Origin: Marinomonas rhodophyticola
GTDB taxonomy: Bacteria > Pseudomonadota > Gammaproteobacteria > Pseudomonadales > Marinomonadaceae
Direction of reading: 5' to 3'
DNA: 64,000 bases
Assembly (NCBI RefSeq): GCF_026113935.1
Contig: NZ_JAPEUL010000006.1
Coordinates: 171,001-235,000, forward strand
Position 1 is the stretch's first letter; the number at the start of each line of letters is the position of its first letter. Below the pieces are notes generated by a model that was given only the letters and a program-made list of their open reading frames with translations, made no database searches and had not been told where the DNA came from. Shown here one piece after another: positions 1 to 10,441 of the stretch. Made by a program: the position numbers and the translations under genes.

Positions 1-2
1 AA

Positions 3-146
3 ATCACCACGCCAACACCAGAACAAATGGCTAAATTTCGTGAGGTCGCACAACCTGCTGTTATCAACTGGTTGAAAGGTGAAGTGCAACCAGAATGGAT
101 TGAACGTGTTCAAATGTCGGTAAAAGTCGTCAGTAACTCACAATAA
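3..146 (+). CDS. TRAP transporter solute-binding subunit (DctP family), C-terminal end
   Basis: The window opens inside this gene. One frame stays open from base 3 to a TAA at 144-146 and gives 47 residues, ending in VKVVSNSQ. The sequence EQMAKFREVAQPAVINWL resembles the C-terminal helix of periplasmic DctP-type binding proteins. The gene sits directly before a DctQ and a DctM gene on the same strand, which is the usual P-Q-M order of TRAP operons. It would capture an organic acid or similar substrate in the periplasm. The substrate cannot be read from this fragment. The assignment rests mostly on context. Confidence 0.75.
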   Translation: MTTPTPEQMAKFREVAQPAVINWLKGEVQPEWIERVQMSVKVVSNSQ

Positions 147-224
147 ATTTAGTACTTGCAATCAGGTAACCGAAAGCCAAGGCTTTTGGTTACCTCTCAT
201 TTGTCATCACTCGGAAAGCTCACC

Positions 225-701
225 ATGAAGCGCCTCTATAAAAATTTTCTCGCTATTTTAACTGGCTCCTCTCTATTGATTATCTTTGGCGTTATTTTAG
301 TCAGTAGTCTGAGTCGTTACCTGTTTAATTCGCCCATTCAATGGAGTGAGGAAGTGGCAAAATACGCCATGATCTATGGCACTATGTTTGGCATGGCATT
401 GTGCTATTTAGAAGGCATTCATATTCGCTTTACCTTTCTAGAAGACATGGTGTCTGCCAAAATCCGTTATGTCCTACATTTTATCTCTGACCTTGTCGCC
501 TTAATCAGTGGCGGTGTCCTAACGTATTCAGGCTACCTATTCATGATGAAGCGAGGCGCGATAGAAGCGCCAGGCACAGGCATTCAAATGTACTATTTTC
601 AAGTCGCCATGGTGATTGGCGGCGCGTGTCTTATCATTGCGGCTGCTATTCGACTTGCTGACTATTATTCTCAATTTAAGCCATTACAAAAAGGACAATA
701 A
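225..701 (+). CDS. TRAP transporter small permease subunit (DctQ family)
   Basis: This 158-residue inner-membrane protein has four hydrophobic segments, at about residues 8-30, 46-64, 82-105 and 122-142. The pattern SRYLFNSPIQWSEEVAKY after the first segment is typical of DctQ (R-Y-x-F...W-x-E-E). I start it at ATG 225. The open frame reaches back to 156, but those extra 23 residues are polar and unlike the family. The DctM gene begins 2 bases after its stop, so the two are translationally linked. DctQ binds DctM in the Na+-coupled TRAP complex. The substrate is unknown. Confidence 0.88.
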   Translation: MKRLYKNFLAILTGSSLLIIFGVILVSSLSRYLFNSPIQWSEEVAKYAMIYGTMFGMALCYLEGIHIRFTFLEDMVSAKIRYVLHFISDLVALISGGVLTYSGYLFMMKRGAIEAPGTGIQMYYFQVAMVIGGACLIIAAAIRLADYYSQFKPLQKGQ

Positions 702-703
702 TC

Positions 704-1972
704 ATGTTAGGTCTTGGAATTCTTATTGCTCTTTTGGTGATCGGTAGCCCCATTGCATTTGCAATTTTGTTAGGCGTTGTTGGTCATGTTTATACCTTGC
801 CCTTTAATGTCAGCCTCGTTGCCCAACGTATTTTTAGCGGACTGGACTCGTTTTCTATTTTGGCGATCCCACTGTTTGTTCTGGCAGGCGAATTGATGAA
901 CGAAAGCGGCATTACCAGCCGTATTATTAACTTTGCTAATGCATTAGTAGGCCATTTAAAAGCCGGACTTGCCCATGTCAATATCTGGGCTTCGGTTATC
1001 TTTGCGGGACTCTCTGGCTCCGCAGTAGCGGATACATCCGCCCTGGGCCGTGTATTTATTCCCACCATGGAAAAAGAAGGCTATCCGCGCTCTTTTGCGG
1101 CCGCATTAACGGCTGCGTCTTCTGTTATTGGTCCGATGATTCCCCCCAGCATTCCAGTAATCATTTACGCCTTAATTACCACAGGCGTATCAGTCCCAGC
1201 GCTGTTTCTTGCAGGAGTAACCCCTGGACTCTTTCTAGCTGTTGGCTTATCTATTTATGTTTATTTTTTTGCGGGACATTACGCGCCACTCAAAGCCAAA
1301 CTGTCCATGGGAGAACGCTGGAAAGCCTTTGTTGATGCTTGGATTCCGCTTTTCATGCCAGTCTTCATCGTTGGCTCCATTCTAACGGGCATAGTGACAC
1401 CAACAGAGGCTGCGGCTTTTGCCGCCGCGTACGCTTTACTCGCCGGTATGTTTATTCTAAAAAGTCTCAAGGTGTCTGATCTTCCGCGTATTTTCATTCG
1501 AGCCATGCGTGACTCTTCTGTGATACTAATCGTGATTGCCGTCGTGGCCGCTGCCAATTGGTTACTCACCTTCTCAAGGGTGCCGCAGACGGTCAGTCAA
1601 ATGGTACTTGAACATGTTTCAAGCCCTTGGATGTTTCTTATCCTAGTTAACGTCATCTTGCTAATTGTTGGTCTCTTCCTTGAAGGGATCGCCGCCATGC
1701 TGATATTGCTACCGATCTTACATCCTATTGCAATGAGCTTAGGCATAGACCCTGTCCATTTTGGTATTGTGGTGATTTTTAACCTGATGATTGGTCTAAT
1801 AACGCCCCCGATGGGAATTTGTTTATTCGTTTCCAACTCCATTGCAAATGTCGGTATTGCAGCTATTTCAAGACAAATCATGCCGCTTTTCTTAGTAGAA
1901 TTGGCTGTCTTGATATTGATTACCTTTGTGCCCACTACCGTTACGTTTCTACCTCAGCTACTCGGCTACTAA
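704..1972 (+). CDS. TRAP transporter large permease subunit (DctM family)
   Basis: This 422-residue protein is highly hydrophobic throughout, with about 12 membrane segments, which is the normal size for DctM. Family hallmarks are GLSGSAVADTSALG near residue 105 and a matching second-half motif around GLITPPMGICLFV near residue 365. It forms the ion-coupled transport channel with the DctQ encoded immediately upstream. A Shine-Dalgarno AAAGGA precedes the ATG. The operon ends at the hairpin terminator just downstream. Neighbouring genes give no catabolic clue, so the substrate stays open. Confidence 0.92.
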   Translation: MLGLGILIALLVIGSPIAFAILLGVVGHVYTLPFNVSLVAQRIFSGLDSFSILAIPLFVLAGELMNESGITSRIINFANALVGHLKAGLAHVNIWASVIFAGLSGSAVADTSALGRVFIPTMEKEGYPRSFAAALTAASSVIGPMIPPSIPVIIYALITTGVSVPALFLAGVTPGLFLAVGLSIYVYFFAGHYAPLKAKLSMGERWKAFVDAWIPLFMPVFIVGSILTGIVTPTEAAAFAAAYALLAGMFILKSLKVSDLPRIFIRAMRDSSVILIVIAVVAAANWLLTFSRVPQTVSQMVLEHVSSPWMFLILVNVILLIVGLFLEGIAAMLILLPILHPIAMSLGIDPVHFGIVVIFNLMIGLITPPMGICLFVSNSIANVGIAAISRQIMPLFLVELAVLILITFVPTTVTFLPQLLGY

Positions 1973-1991
1973 AAAACGCAAAACACTGGAC

Positions 1992-2024
1992 AAAAAAAAC
2001 GACGCACACCGCGTCGTTTTTTTT
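1992..2024. terminator. bidirectional intrinsic terminator between dctM and the peroxiredoxin gene
   Basis: A perfect 14-bp stem, AAAAAAAACGACGC paired with GCGTCGTTTTTTTT, encloses the loop ACACC. Runs of T on both strands let it end transcription from both convergent genes. Confidence 0.9.
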
Positions 2025-2075
2025 GTTCATTTAAAGGAGTGTGGCAAACGGCTTTATAGCTGAGACAAAACGTAC

Positions 2076-2534
2076 TCAGCCGAGTCTCACTTTATATTCT
2101 CCTGGGTTATCTAACCACAATTGCTGAACGATGCCATTTGATACCAACATGGCATAACGACGACTACGAATGCCCATTTTTGCAGCAGAAATATCCAACT
2201 CTAGCCCCATGGAACAGGTAAATTCAGCCAAGCCATCTGCGGCCATAATGAGATGCTCGGCATTATTCGCTTTGCCCCAGGCATTCATCACAAAAACATC
2301 ATTGACAGAGAGACACACTATGTCGTCTATTCCTTTCTCTTTTAACGCATCATAATGCACGACGAAACCAGGCAAATGACTGGCACTACAAGTTGGAGTA
2401 AAAGCGCCCGGTACAGCAAACATCAACACGGTTTTACCCGCAAAAAATTCGCTCACATCCACGGTTTCAGGGCCTTCTTCTCCCATCACTTGAAACGTAC
2501 CATGAGGCAACATATCACCCACAAGAATCGACAT
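2076..2534 (-). CDS. peroxiredoxin, Prx5-like (redoxin family)
   Basis: This 152-residue cytosolic thiol peroxidase carries the peroxidatic-cysteine motif VPGAFTPTCS near residue 45. Later it has the family segment LSVNDVFVMNAWGKA. It should reduce H2O2 and organic hydroperoxides using glutathione/glutaredoxin or thioredoxin. The start is ATG 2534, because AGGAGA lies 7 bases upstream. The frame is open a little further, but without a ribosome site. It lies 62 bases downstream of the chemoreceptor gene on the same strand. The C-terminus (GEYKVRLG) is slightly shorter than in many homologues. Confidence 0.9.
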   Translation of the reverse strand: MSILVGDMLPHGTFQVMGEEGPETVDVSEFFAGKTVLMFAVPGAFTPTCSASHLPGFVVHYDALKEKGIDDIVCLSVNDVFVMNAWGKANNAEHLIMAADGLAEFTCSMGLELDISAAKMGIRSRRYAMLVSNGIVQQLWLDNPGEYKVRLG

Positions 2535-2596
2535 AGACTTTATCTCCTGAGAATTAAGATACCCCAATATTAACGCAACCTATCTCAAAAACACCA

Positions 2597-4573
2597 TCAA
2601 ACAATCTTAAATTGACTCAGTAAATCTTTCTGGTGAGACGCCAATGTCGATAATCCCTTGCTGTCTTTCTCACTCTGATCCGCTCCTAAAGAGGCTTGCT
2701 CAGACATTGCCGATATATCTAAGACATTTTGTTTGATCTCTTGCGCGACCGCCGATTGTTCTTCCGCAGCCGTTGCAATTTGGGTACTTAAATCTCGAAT
2801 CTCCGCCATGCTACTTTGCAACTCAGCCAATGACACACCTACCGAACGCACATCCTCAACACTGGCGTTCGCACTTTGACGGCTGGTTTCCATACTATCG
2901 ACTGTTTTGGTCACGCCTTGCTGCAATTGAATAATCACTTGCTGTATTTCTTCCGTCGATCTGTGCGTTCGTGTTGCCAAAGTACGCACTTCGTCGGCCA
3001 CGACCGCAAAGCCTCGCCCCTGTTCTCCTGCACGTGCAGCCTCAATCGCGGCATTAAGCGCCAATAGATTGGTTTGCTCCGCAATTTCCTGAATGACATC
3101 CAAAATCCGATCAATACTTTTGGAATGTTCATCAAGCTGATTCACCACAGTCGTAGACGCTTCTATCTGTTCAAGAAGGCATTCCATCTGGGTGATACTT
3201 GCGTCCATCTGATCACGATTCTGATTGGCTCTTTGATCTACTGACTGTATTTGATGCAAAATTACTTCCGAGCTTTTCGCGACTTGATCTACTGTGGCCA
3301 CCATTTCTGACATCGACGACGCGACTTCTGTTGTTCTTCCATTTTGAGTCACCATTAAACGTTTTGACTCGCTCGCTAGGCGGACATTGTTATCCGCTGA
3401 CTCCGCCACTTCATTAGAAGCCTGATCAATTTCAGTCATGACGCTTTTTAACTTAGCCACAAGGCTATTAACCCAAGCAGATAATTCACCAAACTCATCC
3501 TTTGTTTTTACTGAGCTACGCTGGGTGAAATCGCCATCCGACACTTTCCCTAGCACTCTCATAACCTCTTTTAATGGCAAACGGATACTGCGGCTCACCC
3601 AGAGAGCCACCAGCACAGCAATCACAATAGAAATCATCAAAACAATGCTGATAATCAAGGTCGACAGCGATGCGGCGTCAGTGGCTTCAGCTTTGGCGTT
3701 ATTACCCATTAAAGATGCTTCAGATAGCAATGTCTGTACAGACACATTTACCAACTCCATGCTGTCTGACAATTGTTTGGCTAATACTTCAGATTCTTGA
3801 GTTAGGCGTGCGTTTTCGTAAAATTTTGCAACGACACCATCATCCGCCATCACACGGTTTTCTATCTCACTGATTAAGCTATTGATGTTCTCGTCATTCA
3901 AATACGACTGTTTATCCTTCAAACTAGTAATAATCGACGCCATGGCATCACGTAATTCCTGCATTTTAGCCAAGTTACGCACATCAAAATAATCATTTAT
4001 TGATACTTGTAGGCTTTCTATCTGACTGTGCATATAAGAAGCCGCAAACTGAATTTCAGAGGTATCTCCATCTGACACAAGAAGAGCAAGATCTTCCGCG
4101 GCAAAATTAATTGCGTCTTTCAGATCAAGTTTTTCATCCGGCACTACCGCCTGAAGCTCCAACATCGTCTTATGGTTCGAAAACGCCACATCGGTGTAAC
4201 CAAAAAACCGCGCCACTTCGACATTAATACTTTCAAGCACTTGTTTCATTTCAGGAAATGCACGCAATTGCACAGACAATTGCTGTGAAATATCACCAAA
4301 TTCCTGTTTATGTTTCAAAAAACGTGCGGATAAAGCCTCCAAAGAGTCCGGTTTTTTACTCAATAAATACTGTAAAACGGCTGCGTTCGCTAAACTTACA
4401 TCCTCTTTAAGAGTATTACTAATGGACGAAATATCAGCGACTTCTCCGGTCACAACATTTAATCTGTCTTCAATCTTCTGAATCCCGAAAAAACCCGATG
4501 CAGCGATCAACAATAGAAGTAACAACAAAACACCAAAGCCAAATAAAATCCTTTGAATAACGGACAACGACAT
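2597..4573 (-). CDS. methyl-accepting chemotaxis protein (transmembrane, helical sensor domain)
   Basis: This 658-residue inner-membrane chemoreceptor has a first membrane helix at about residues 8-28. A periplasmic, wholly helical region follows at about 31-303, of four-helix or HBM type. A second membrane helix lies at about 304-326, with HAMP at about 327-380. The cytoplasmic signalling coiled coil has the conserved hairpin tip [18 protein letters not shown] and [15 protein letters not shown]. It signals to CheA/CheW at the pole. No chemotaxis kinase genes are nearby, as is normal for an orphan receptor. The ligand is not deducible. Confidence 0.93.
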   Translation of the reverse strand: MSLSVIQRILFGFGVLLLLLLLIAASGFFGIQKIEDRLNVVTGEVADISSISNTLKEDVSLANAAVLQYLLSKKPDSLEALSARFLKHKQEFGDISQQLSVQLRAFPEMKQVLESINVEVARFFGYTDVAFSNHKTMLELQAVVPDEKLDLKDAINFAAEDLALLVSDGDTSEIQFAASYMHSQIESLQVSINDYFDVRNLAKMQELRDAMASIITSLKDKQSYLNDENINSLISEIENRVMADDGVVAKFYENARLTQESEVLAKQLSDSMELVNVSVQTLLSEASLMGNNAKAEATDAASLSTLIISIVLMISIVIAVLVALWVSRSIRLPLKEVMRVLGKVSDGDFTQRSSVKTKDEFGELSAWVNSLVAKLKSVMTEIDQASNEVAESADNNVRLASESKRLMVTQNGRTTEVASSMSEMVATVDQVAKSSEVILHQIQSVDQRANQNRDQMDASITQMECLLEQIEASTTVVNQLDEHSKSIDRILDVIQEIAEQTNLLALNAAIEAARAGEQGRGFAVVADEVRTLATRTHRSTEEIQQVIIQLQQGVTKTVDSMETSRQSANASVEDVRSVGVSLAELQSSMAEIRDLSTQIATAAEEQSAVAQEIKQNVLDISAMSEQASLGADQSEKDSKGLSTLASHQKDLLSQFKIV

Positions 4574-4783
4574 AATCGACCCCTAATAAAAGCCTACTCT
4601 AGATTATCTAACATGTTCAATATTGACCAAGTATACAGGAATACCATAACACTTTATTTACAATTCGCGACACTCACCAAACACCAAACCACAACCAACT
4701 AACTTCGTTGAATCAGCATAGATTTCTTTCAACCTACCAATCTGGTAAATTAACCATCTCTTTATCAATTCGACCCACGCTTT

Positions 4784-6206
4784 ATGGATTGCCCCTTATA
4801 CGAAAAAATTGCCAACCAAATTGAACAACAAGTTCATGAGGGGATTTTCTTACCGGGCGCCAAAATTCCTTCTGTGCGAAAATCCAGCAAACAAATGGAC
4901 GTTAGCGTTGCTACCGTACTACAAGCCTATAGTTTGCTGGAGGATAGAGGGGTTATAAAAGCACGCCCTCAAAAAGGCTATTTTGTTCAAGAGAATCAGC
5001 TTCAGCAGCTTGAGTCTGCAAAAATCGAACCGACTAAGAACGATGGCTCCATACACGCCTTATTACGACGTTTATTACACGTATCACAAGACGACAGTAT
5101 CATTCAGTTTGGCGCCGCTATTCCCAAAAGCCCGTTTCTTCCTATACGTCAATTACAACGCTCGGTGGGGCGTCTGATGCGTTTAGAAGCCCGAAATATG
5201 CGCCGCTTATGAGTTCACTCCAGGATCATTAAGCCTCCGCCGCCAAATCGCCATTCGCATGTTAGACAGCGGCTGTCAGCTTCAACCTGACGACATTACT
5301 ATTACACTAGGCTGTCAAAACGCCTTGATGCTGTCCTTGCAGGCGGTGGCAAAATCAGGGGACACCATTGCCATCGAAAGTCCCGCCTACCATGGCGTGT
5401 TGCAAATCCTCGAAGTGCTCAATTTAAAAGCCATAGAAATACCCTGCTCAGCGCAGCATGGTATCGATTTACATTTACTGGAAGAAGCCGCAAAAGAGTG
5501 GCAAATAAAAGCCTGCGTGGTGACACCAAATAACCAAAACCCAATAGGTGCAACACTCAATACGCAAGCCAGAAAGCGCCTTATTCAGCAATCTATTCAA
5601 TACGGTTTTACACTTATTGAAGATGACGTGTATGGCGAACTAAGCTATAAGGACAAACGGGAGCGATCACTCAAAGCCGATGACACACATAATACCGTGA
5701 TTTACTGCAGCTCTTTTTCCAAAAGCATTGCGCCAGGATTTCGTATTGGTTGGGTGGTTGGCGGTCAATTCCAAGCACAAATAGAACACTATGCTTATGT
5801 ACAATCACTGGCGGTTCCAACATTGACTCAGATAGCCATTGCCAATTTCCTCGAAAACGGCGCCTATGATCGTCATTTGCGAAAAACACGACAGTCTTAT
5901 CAGGACAATTTGGCTCGCTGCCAGGCTCTGATTCAAGAATATTTTCCTATCGGTACGCAAACCTCCACTCCAAACGGTGGTTTTCTGTTATGGATTACTT
6001 TACCCGATACTGTTGACGCCATGGCACTTCATGCCCAAGCATTGGCTAATGGTATTGGACTATTACCGGGACTAGCCTTCGGTTTAACCGCTCAATTCAG
6101 ACACCATTTTCGCTTAAACTACGCACTAAGTTGGGACAATCAAACCGATGCTGCACTAAAAAAGCTAGGCCAACTTTGCCACCAACAACTCGATTCATAT
6201 CCTTAA
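4784..6206 (+). pseudogene. MocR-type regulator (GntR HTH + class I aminotransferase domain), frameshifted
   Basis: The N-terminal frame (4784-5212) has a GntR winged helix with KIPSVRKSSKQMDVSVATV. The C-terminal frame (from about 5200 to 6206) is a fold-type I PLP aminotransferase domain. It includes TPNNQNPIGATLN, the aspartate of EDDVYGEL and the PLP-lysine motif SSFSKSIAPGFRIGW. The halves join if one T is removed from the GCTTATGAG stretch near 5206, giving an unbroken RRYEFTPGS. The intact product would be about 473 residues. The protein is probably a PLP-sensing transcription factor (YdcR-like). The shift may be a sequence error, since both halves are well preserved. Confidence 0.85.
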
Positions 6207-6398
6207 CAAAAGCCACAAAATATATGACTCGATAGAACACGTTTTTGCATATAAGCAGAGGTTATGAACTTTCATTTAGGCATCTTAAAATTCATCTGTA
6301 CAGACAGAGCAAAAAGCGTACAATTCGCATTCTTTTTTAAACACTCTGCCTTCTTGGCCGATAACATGAACATCTAAAATAGTAGCTGGCTTGTTGCG

Positions 6399-6809
6399 AT
6401 GGAATTTGTTGCACATCCGAGAGACCTTCCATTAGAGATTACACTAATAGAAGATCAGCCTTTCCCTCCAATCTGTGAGGAAAGAGCTGGGTTTGTCGGT
6501 ATTACTTATGTCACCCTTCGTCCTTTCGATTATGGACGCTCGGTAAGAATTACATTGGAAGAAATAGACCCAAACTTTTGTGTATCAGGTCGCATTGCTT
6601 GGTGTCGTCAAGAAGCTGACGGTTACCATATCGCCATTGAATTCCCTACTAAAGAAGAGTGCTACTGTGTTCGCATGATAGAGCAACTCTCGCAGATAGA
6701 ACATTATCGACGCCAAGCAAAAATGGCAGGACGACGATTGAACTACAACGAAGCTGCTGCTGAATGGATACAAAAATTTGCTGCAAGTTTCCCCGCGTTC
6801 ACCATTTAA
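6399..6809 (+). CDS. PilZ-like domain protein
   Basis: This is a 136-residue soluble protein. The middle, around RSVRITLEEIDPNFCVSGRI and DGYHIAIEFP, resembles the six-stranded barrel of PilZ domains, where a hydrophobic ligand-binding strand ends in F-P. The RxxxR and D/NxSxxG signatures that bind c-di-GMP are not clearly present, so c-di-GMP binding is uncertain. It stands just upstream of the DUF501 gene on the same strand with a 39-base gap. It could be a degenerate PilZ adaptor. Moderate confidence. Confidence 0.6.
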   Translation: MEFVAHPRDLPLEITLIEDQPFPPICEERAGFVGITYVTLRPFDYGRSVRITLEEIDPNFCVSGRIAWCRQEADGYHIAIEFPTKEECYCVRMIEQLSQIEHYRRQAKMAGRRLNYNEAAAEWIQKFAASFPAFTI

Positions 6810-6848
6810 CTCTTCTTTCTACGAAGACACTATCCAAAATAAGTTACT

Positions 6849-7365
6849 ATGAAAAACATACTTTCACAGCGTGATTTAGACATCATCACAGCGCAACTTG
6901 GACGTACTCCAAGCGGTATCAATGCCATCGCTCATTATTCACCTAACGGCACGCCACAAGTATTGGAAATGGAAACTTGGGTATTCGATCAACCCTTCCC
7001 GACCCTATATTGGTTGTCCAGCAAAGCCATCGATAAAGCCCTCGCCAAAATAGAAAGCCACGGCGTGGTAAAAGAGCTCGAACAACGCATCAAAGAGGAT
7101 GAAAGCTTAAGAGAAGCACACTATGCCTCTCATCGAGACTACATTGCCAGACGTTGGGCCGTCATGAGTCTCAGAACACAAAGCTATTATTGAAGAAAAA
7201 GGCTTTAAGCCACTGTTCGACAAACTCGGCATTGGCGGTATTGCAAATTGGGATCAAGTTCGATGTCTACACATGCAATATGCCCATCATCTTGCTGGTG
7301 ACAATGTAATCGGCCGAATTCTAGACGAAGAATATGGCATGAAATTGATTGCTGATGCGGAATAA
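6849..7365 (+). pseudogene. DUF501 family protein, frameshifted
   Basis: The first frame (6849-7193) gives SQRDLDIITAQLGRTPSGI and ends in RRWAVMS. The second (to TAA 7363-7365) gives IGGIANWDQVRCLHMQYAHH, the conserved cysteine/histidine block of DUF501. Dropping the T in AGTCTCAG at about 7169-7171 restores MSPEHKAIIEE and a full-length protein of about 171 residues. The family is widespread but its function is unknown. The conserved C-x3-Q/H-YAHH pattern hints at metal binding, which is inference. The break is more likely an error than decay. Confidence 0.8.
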
Positions 7366-7366
7366 C

Positions 7367-7401
7367 AAAAAAGGGGCAAGCCGATAGGTTGCCCCTTTTT
7401 T
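7367..7401. terminator. bidirectional intrinsic terminator
   Basis: The stem AAAAAAGGGGCAA pairs with TTGCCCCTTTTTT around a 9-base loop. It lies between the convergent DUF501 gene and the small unknown gene. Confidence 0.9.
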
Positions 7402-7431
7402 GTCAATGTTAAAATAAGCAGTTAAAAACGC

Positions 7432-7723
7432 TTACTTTAGGCTTTTTAAGATAGCTCGAAGCTCTTCCGGTGTTGACACTTTTGGTAACACTTCACGAAT
7501 ACGATTAAAGGCAGCCTGAGCAACCGCCGCTCGTTGAGCATAAGTTGTCAACGCACCACCAGTCCAACCTGCCAATTTCACCATTTCATTTTTGAAGTTA
7601 TTACCACCGACACCATGTCCACCAAGGGCCATCAAAGCGTCTTCAATTTCTAAATAGCTTGGACGAAGCCCCACCAAACTTCATAAAATCATCTTGCTGT
7701 ACTTCGGCAAACTGTTTTGACAT
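7432..7723 (-). pseudogene. small conserved-looking protein of unknown function, frameshifted
   Basis: Translation from ATG 7723 (AGGTCTAGAGA upstream) gives MSKQFAEVQQDDFMKFGG. The rest, from ALMALGGHGVGGNNFKNEM to the end, is in another frame, starting near 7670. Removing one T from TCGTCCAAG (minus strand, about 7660) joins them as FGGASPSYLEIEDAL, a 96-residue soluble protein. I do not recognise a family. It has no signal peptide or membrane segment. The C-terminal half is helical, with AQRAAVAQAAFNRIREVL. It lies downstream of glpK on the same strand. Confidence 0.6.
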
Positions 7724-7814
7724 TCTCTAGACCTTATTTAGAAAAACACCTACCATTAAAGTTAGCGATATTTACTCGTCGACACAAGACAAAGCATGTA
7801 TAAAATCGTAAAAA

Positions 7815-9299
7815 TTATGCCCTCGTTCGCACACGATCCACCGCTTTTTGCCAACCTAGATACAATTTATCCCCTGTGCCTTCAGCCATAGTAGGTTCAA
7901 AACATTTATCCGCCTTCCACAAAGCCTCAACCTCATCCAAAGACTGATAAAGACCAACCTGCAACCCTGCCAAAAATGCCGCCCCCAACGCCGTGGTTTC
8001 GGTAACACAAGGACGCTCTACGGTAATTTCTAATAAGTCACTTAAGAACTGCACCATTACATCATTTATGACCATACCGCCATCGACACGCAAAGAACTA
8101 AACGTTGCTCCGTCCTGCGCCATAGCCCCAACAAGATCCTTGGTTTGATAACATACTGAACGTAGGCCAGCACTGACGATATCAGCAACGCTTGTATCTC
8201 GAGTTAACCCTATCATCGCACCACGTGCATCAGGATCCCAATAGGGAGCGCCTAGCCCTGTAAAAGCGGGTACGAGATACACCGAATCATCATTCAAAGC
8301 CTGCTTTGCCAAACTTTGCGTTTCTTTGGCATCGGCGAAAAGCTTCAAGCCATCCCGCAGCCACTGAATGGCCGCACCCGCTACAAAAATACTGCCTTCC
8401 AGGGCATAGGTTACTTTTCCATTTAAACGATACCCAACTGTAGTAAGCAATTTATGTTCTGAACGAATCGCCTTATCACCGGTGTTCAAGATCATGAAAC
8501 ACCCTGTACCGTATGTACTTTTCACCATACCCGGCGCAAAACACGCTTGACCAACCAAAGCCGCCTGCTGATCACCAGCCACACCATTTACAGGAATAGC
8601 GGCGCCTAACCAAGACGCATCAATAACACCAAAATCCGCGCTACAATCCATCACCTCGGGGAACAACACATCACCGATGCCCAATAATTCAATCAGTTCA
8701 TCATCCCACTCTTGAGTATGGATGTTAAACGCCATCGTACGGGCCGCATTGGTTGCGTCCGTCTTATGGGATTGTCCATTCGTTAATCGCCATAATAAAA
8801 AACTGTCCACTGTACCAAATGCTAAACGCCCAGCCTGTGCTTTCTCACGAGCACCATCAACGTTATCCAATATCCAGCGAATTTTGGTAGCAGAAAAATA
8901 AGGATCGATCAGCAAGCCGGTTTTTTCCTGTACTTTTTCGCTCAAGCCTTGCTCGCTCAATGTTTGGCAAAAACCACTGGTACGTCTATCCTGCCAAACA
9001 ATGGCATTATAAACTGGCTTTCCTGTGTCGATATCCCATAGGATCGTTGTTTCTCGCTGATTGGTGATGCCGATGGTTGCTATCGCTTGGGCATCGATCC
9101 CTGTATCCTTCAGCACAGATTGACACACAGATAGGGTAGATGACCAAATGTCTTCTGGATCATGCTCAACCCAACCATCGTTTGGAAATATTTGCGGGAA
9201 CTCTTGCTGAGATTGGCCGACACGAGTGCCTTTTTCATCAAATAAAATAGCCCGAGAACTGGTGGTACCTTGATCAATTGCAAGAATATAATGGGTCAT
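7815..9299 (-). CDS. glpK: glycerol kinase
   Basis: This 494-residue cytoplasmic enzyme of the FGGY kinase family phosphorylates glycerol to sn-glycerol 3-phosphate with ATP. The N-terminal phosphate-binding motif is [13 protein letters not shown]. The substrate-binding DRRTSGFC and the second-domain [20 protein letters not shown] are family hallmarks, and the length is normal. It is transcribed divergently from glpR, and GlpR-like operator repeats lie in the shared upstream region. No glpF facilitator gene is adjacent, which is unusual. Confidence 0.97.
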   Translation of the reverse strand: MTHYILAIDQGTTSSRAILFDEKGTRVGQSQQEFPQIFPNDGWVEHDPEDIWSSTLSVCQSVLKDTGIDAQAIATIGITNQRETTILWDIDTGKPVYNAIVWQDRRTSGFCQTLSEQGLSEKVQEKTGLLIDPYFSATKIRWILDNVDGAREKAQAGRLAFGTVDSFLLWRLTNGQSHKTDATNAARTMAFNIHTQEWDDELIELLGIGDVLFPEVMDCSADFGVIDASWLGAAIPVNGVAGDQQAALVGQACFAPGMVKSTYGTGCFMILNTGDKAIRSEHKLLTTVGYRLNGKVTYALEGSIFVAGAAIQWLRDGLKLFADAKETQSLAKQALNDDSVYLVPAFTGLGAPYWDPDARGAMIGLTRDTSVADIVSAGLRSVCYQTKDLVGAMAQDGATFSSLRVDGGMVINDVMVQFLSDLLEITVERPCVTETTALGAAFLAGLQVGLYQSLDEVEALWKADKCFEPTMAEGTGDKLYLGWQKAVDRVRTRA

Positions 9300-9370
9300 G
9301 GTGAATTCTCTTTGAAATCACAGCCACCCAAAAACTGAGCGACTTTAAATTAATTGTTGTTTTGTTTTTT

Positions 9371-9398
9371 GAACATGAATATTCAAATACGAATATTC
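9371..9398. promoter_or_regulatory. candidate GlpR operator upstream of glpK
   Basis: Clustered half-sites GAACAT, GAATATTC and GAATATTC occur in the glpK-glpR intergenic region, matching the TTCG/GAACA style of the sites before glpD. The presence of a GlpR gene next door supports repressor binding. This is inferred and no start site is mapped. Confidence 0.5.
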
Positions 9399-9476
9399 TC
9401 TATTAAAAACCAATGCGCACTCGTTTAGCAAGCCTCGTTTAACAAGTAATGTCTTTTATCAGGAGAAGAAAACAAT

Positions 9477-10247
9477 ATGGGCCAACTCTCTCGCCAAGAT
9501 AATATTGTCGCCATAGTAAAAGAAAAAGGCTATGTGACCATTGATGAATTGGCTAGCCAATTTGCCGTCACACCTCAGACAATTCGCCGCGATATTAACG
9601 AGTTAGCAAAAGCGGACCTCATACGCCGTCATCACGGTGGCGCCAGTTACGATTCCAGTACAACGAACGTAGCTTATGCAACACGACAAATTTTACAACT
9701 TCCGGCAAAAGAGCAAATTGCCAAGCGTATTGCGGCAGAAATCCCCAATAATGCTTCCCTTTTTATCAATATCGGAACCACAACAGAAACCGTGGCACGA
9801 GCCTTACTCAACCATCAAGGCTTACAAGTTATCACTAATAATCTCAATGTTGCGGCCATTTTAAGTGGAAAAGAAGACTTTACCGTGATTATTGCCGGCG
9901 GAACGGTACGTTCAAGAGACGGTGGTGTCATGGGAGAAGCGACAATCGACTTTATCAACCAGTTTCGTGTCGATTTCGGCATTATCGGCATCAGCGGGAT
10001 TGATCCGAATGATGGCTCCTTGCTCGATTACGATTACCAAGAAGTACGCGTTGCGCAAAGTATTATTAATAATTCTCGCAACGTTTTCCTCGCCGCCGAC
10101 AGCGCAAAGTTTGGCCGTAACGCGGTTGTTCGATTAGGTAACATCACACAAGTTGATCGACTTTTCACGGATGAAAATCCACCTAAAGCCATCATTAACC
10201 TTATGAAAGAACACAAAGTCCGCCTAGAGATCTGTACGCCCAAGTAA
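9477..10247 (+). CDS. glpR: glycerol-3-phosphate regulon repressor, DeoR family
   Basis: This 256-residue DNA-binding repressor has an N-terminal DeoR helix-turn-helix ([18 protein letters not shown], residues about 23-40) followed by RRHHGGA. The C-terminal sugar-phosphate effector domain carries [10 protein letters not shown] and [11 protein letters not shown]. It is expected to be released by glycerol 3-phosphate. Its position between divergent glpK and downstream glpD defines it as GlpR. AGGAGAAG lies upstream of the ATG. The stop codon lies in a hairpin at 10236-10258. Confidence 0.93.
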   Translation: MGQLSRQDNIVAIVKEKGYVTIDELASQFAVTPQTIRRDINELAKADLIRRHHGGASYDSSTTNVAYATRQILQLPAKEQIAKRIAAEIPNNASLFINIGTTTETVARALLNHQGLQVITNNLNVAAILSGKEDFTVIIAGGTVRSRDGGVMGEATIDFINQFRVDFGIIGISGIDPNDGSLLDYDYQEVRVAQSIINNSRNVFLAADSAKFGRNAVVRLGNITQVDRLFTDENPPKAIINLMKEHKVRLEICTPK

Positions 10248-10258
10248 CACTTGGGCGT
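10236..10258 (+). terminator. hairpin overlapping the glpR stop codon
   Basis: A perfect 10-bp inverted repeat, ACGCCCAAGT and ACTTGGGCGT, has a 3-base loop. The glpR TAA starts at the end of the left arm. There is no T-run, so it may be a weak terminator or an mRNA-stabilising stem. Confidence 0.55.
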
Positions 10259-10378
10259 CACGTATGTCGAAGAAATAGCCTATTAAACGCGACCTTTTCT
10301 TCTCTTCACACTTCCAAAAGCTCAAATATTCACCAAAACTTCACAAACCCTAGTTGTCATAATGCCCTTAGAGGTTTA

Positions 10379-10421
10379 ATATCGAACACAAATGTTCACT
10401 TTCGAACATACACATTCGCAT
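10379..10421 (+). promoter_or_regulatory. candidate GlpR operator cluster upstream of glpD
   Basis: ATCGAACA, AATGTTC, TTCGAACAT and ACATTCG follow one another within 43 bases. ATGTTC (10392-10397) and GAACAT (10404-10409) form an inverted repeat with a 6-base spacer. This is the form of a DeoR-family operator and lies 20-60 bases before glpD. Confidence 0.6.
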
Positions 10422-10441
10422 TTTAGATCGTGAGGCTTAGT

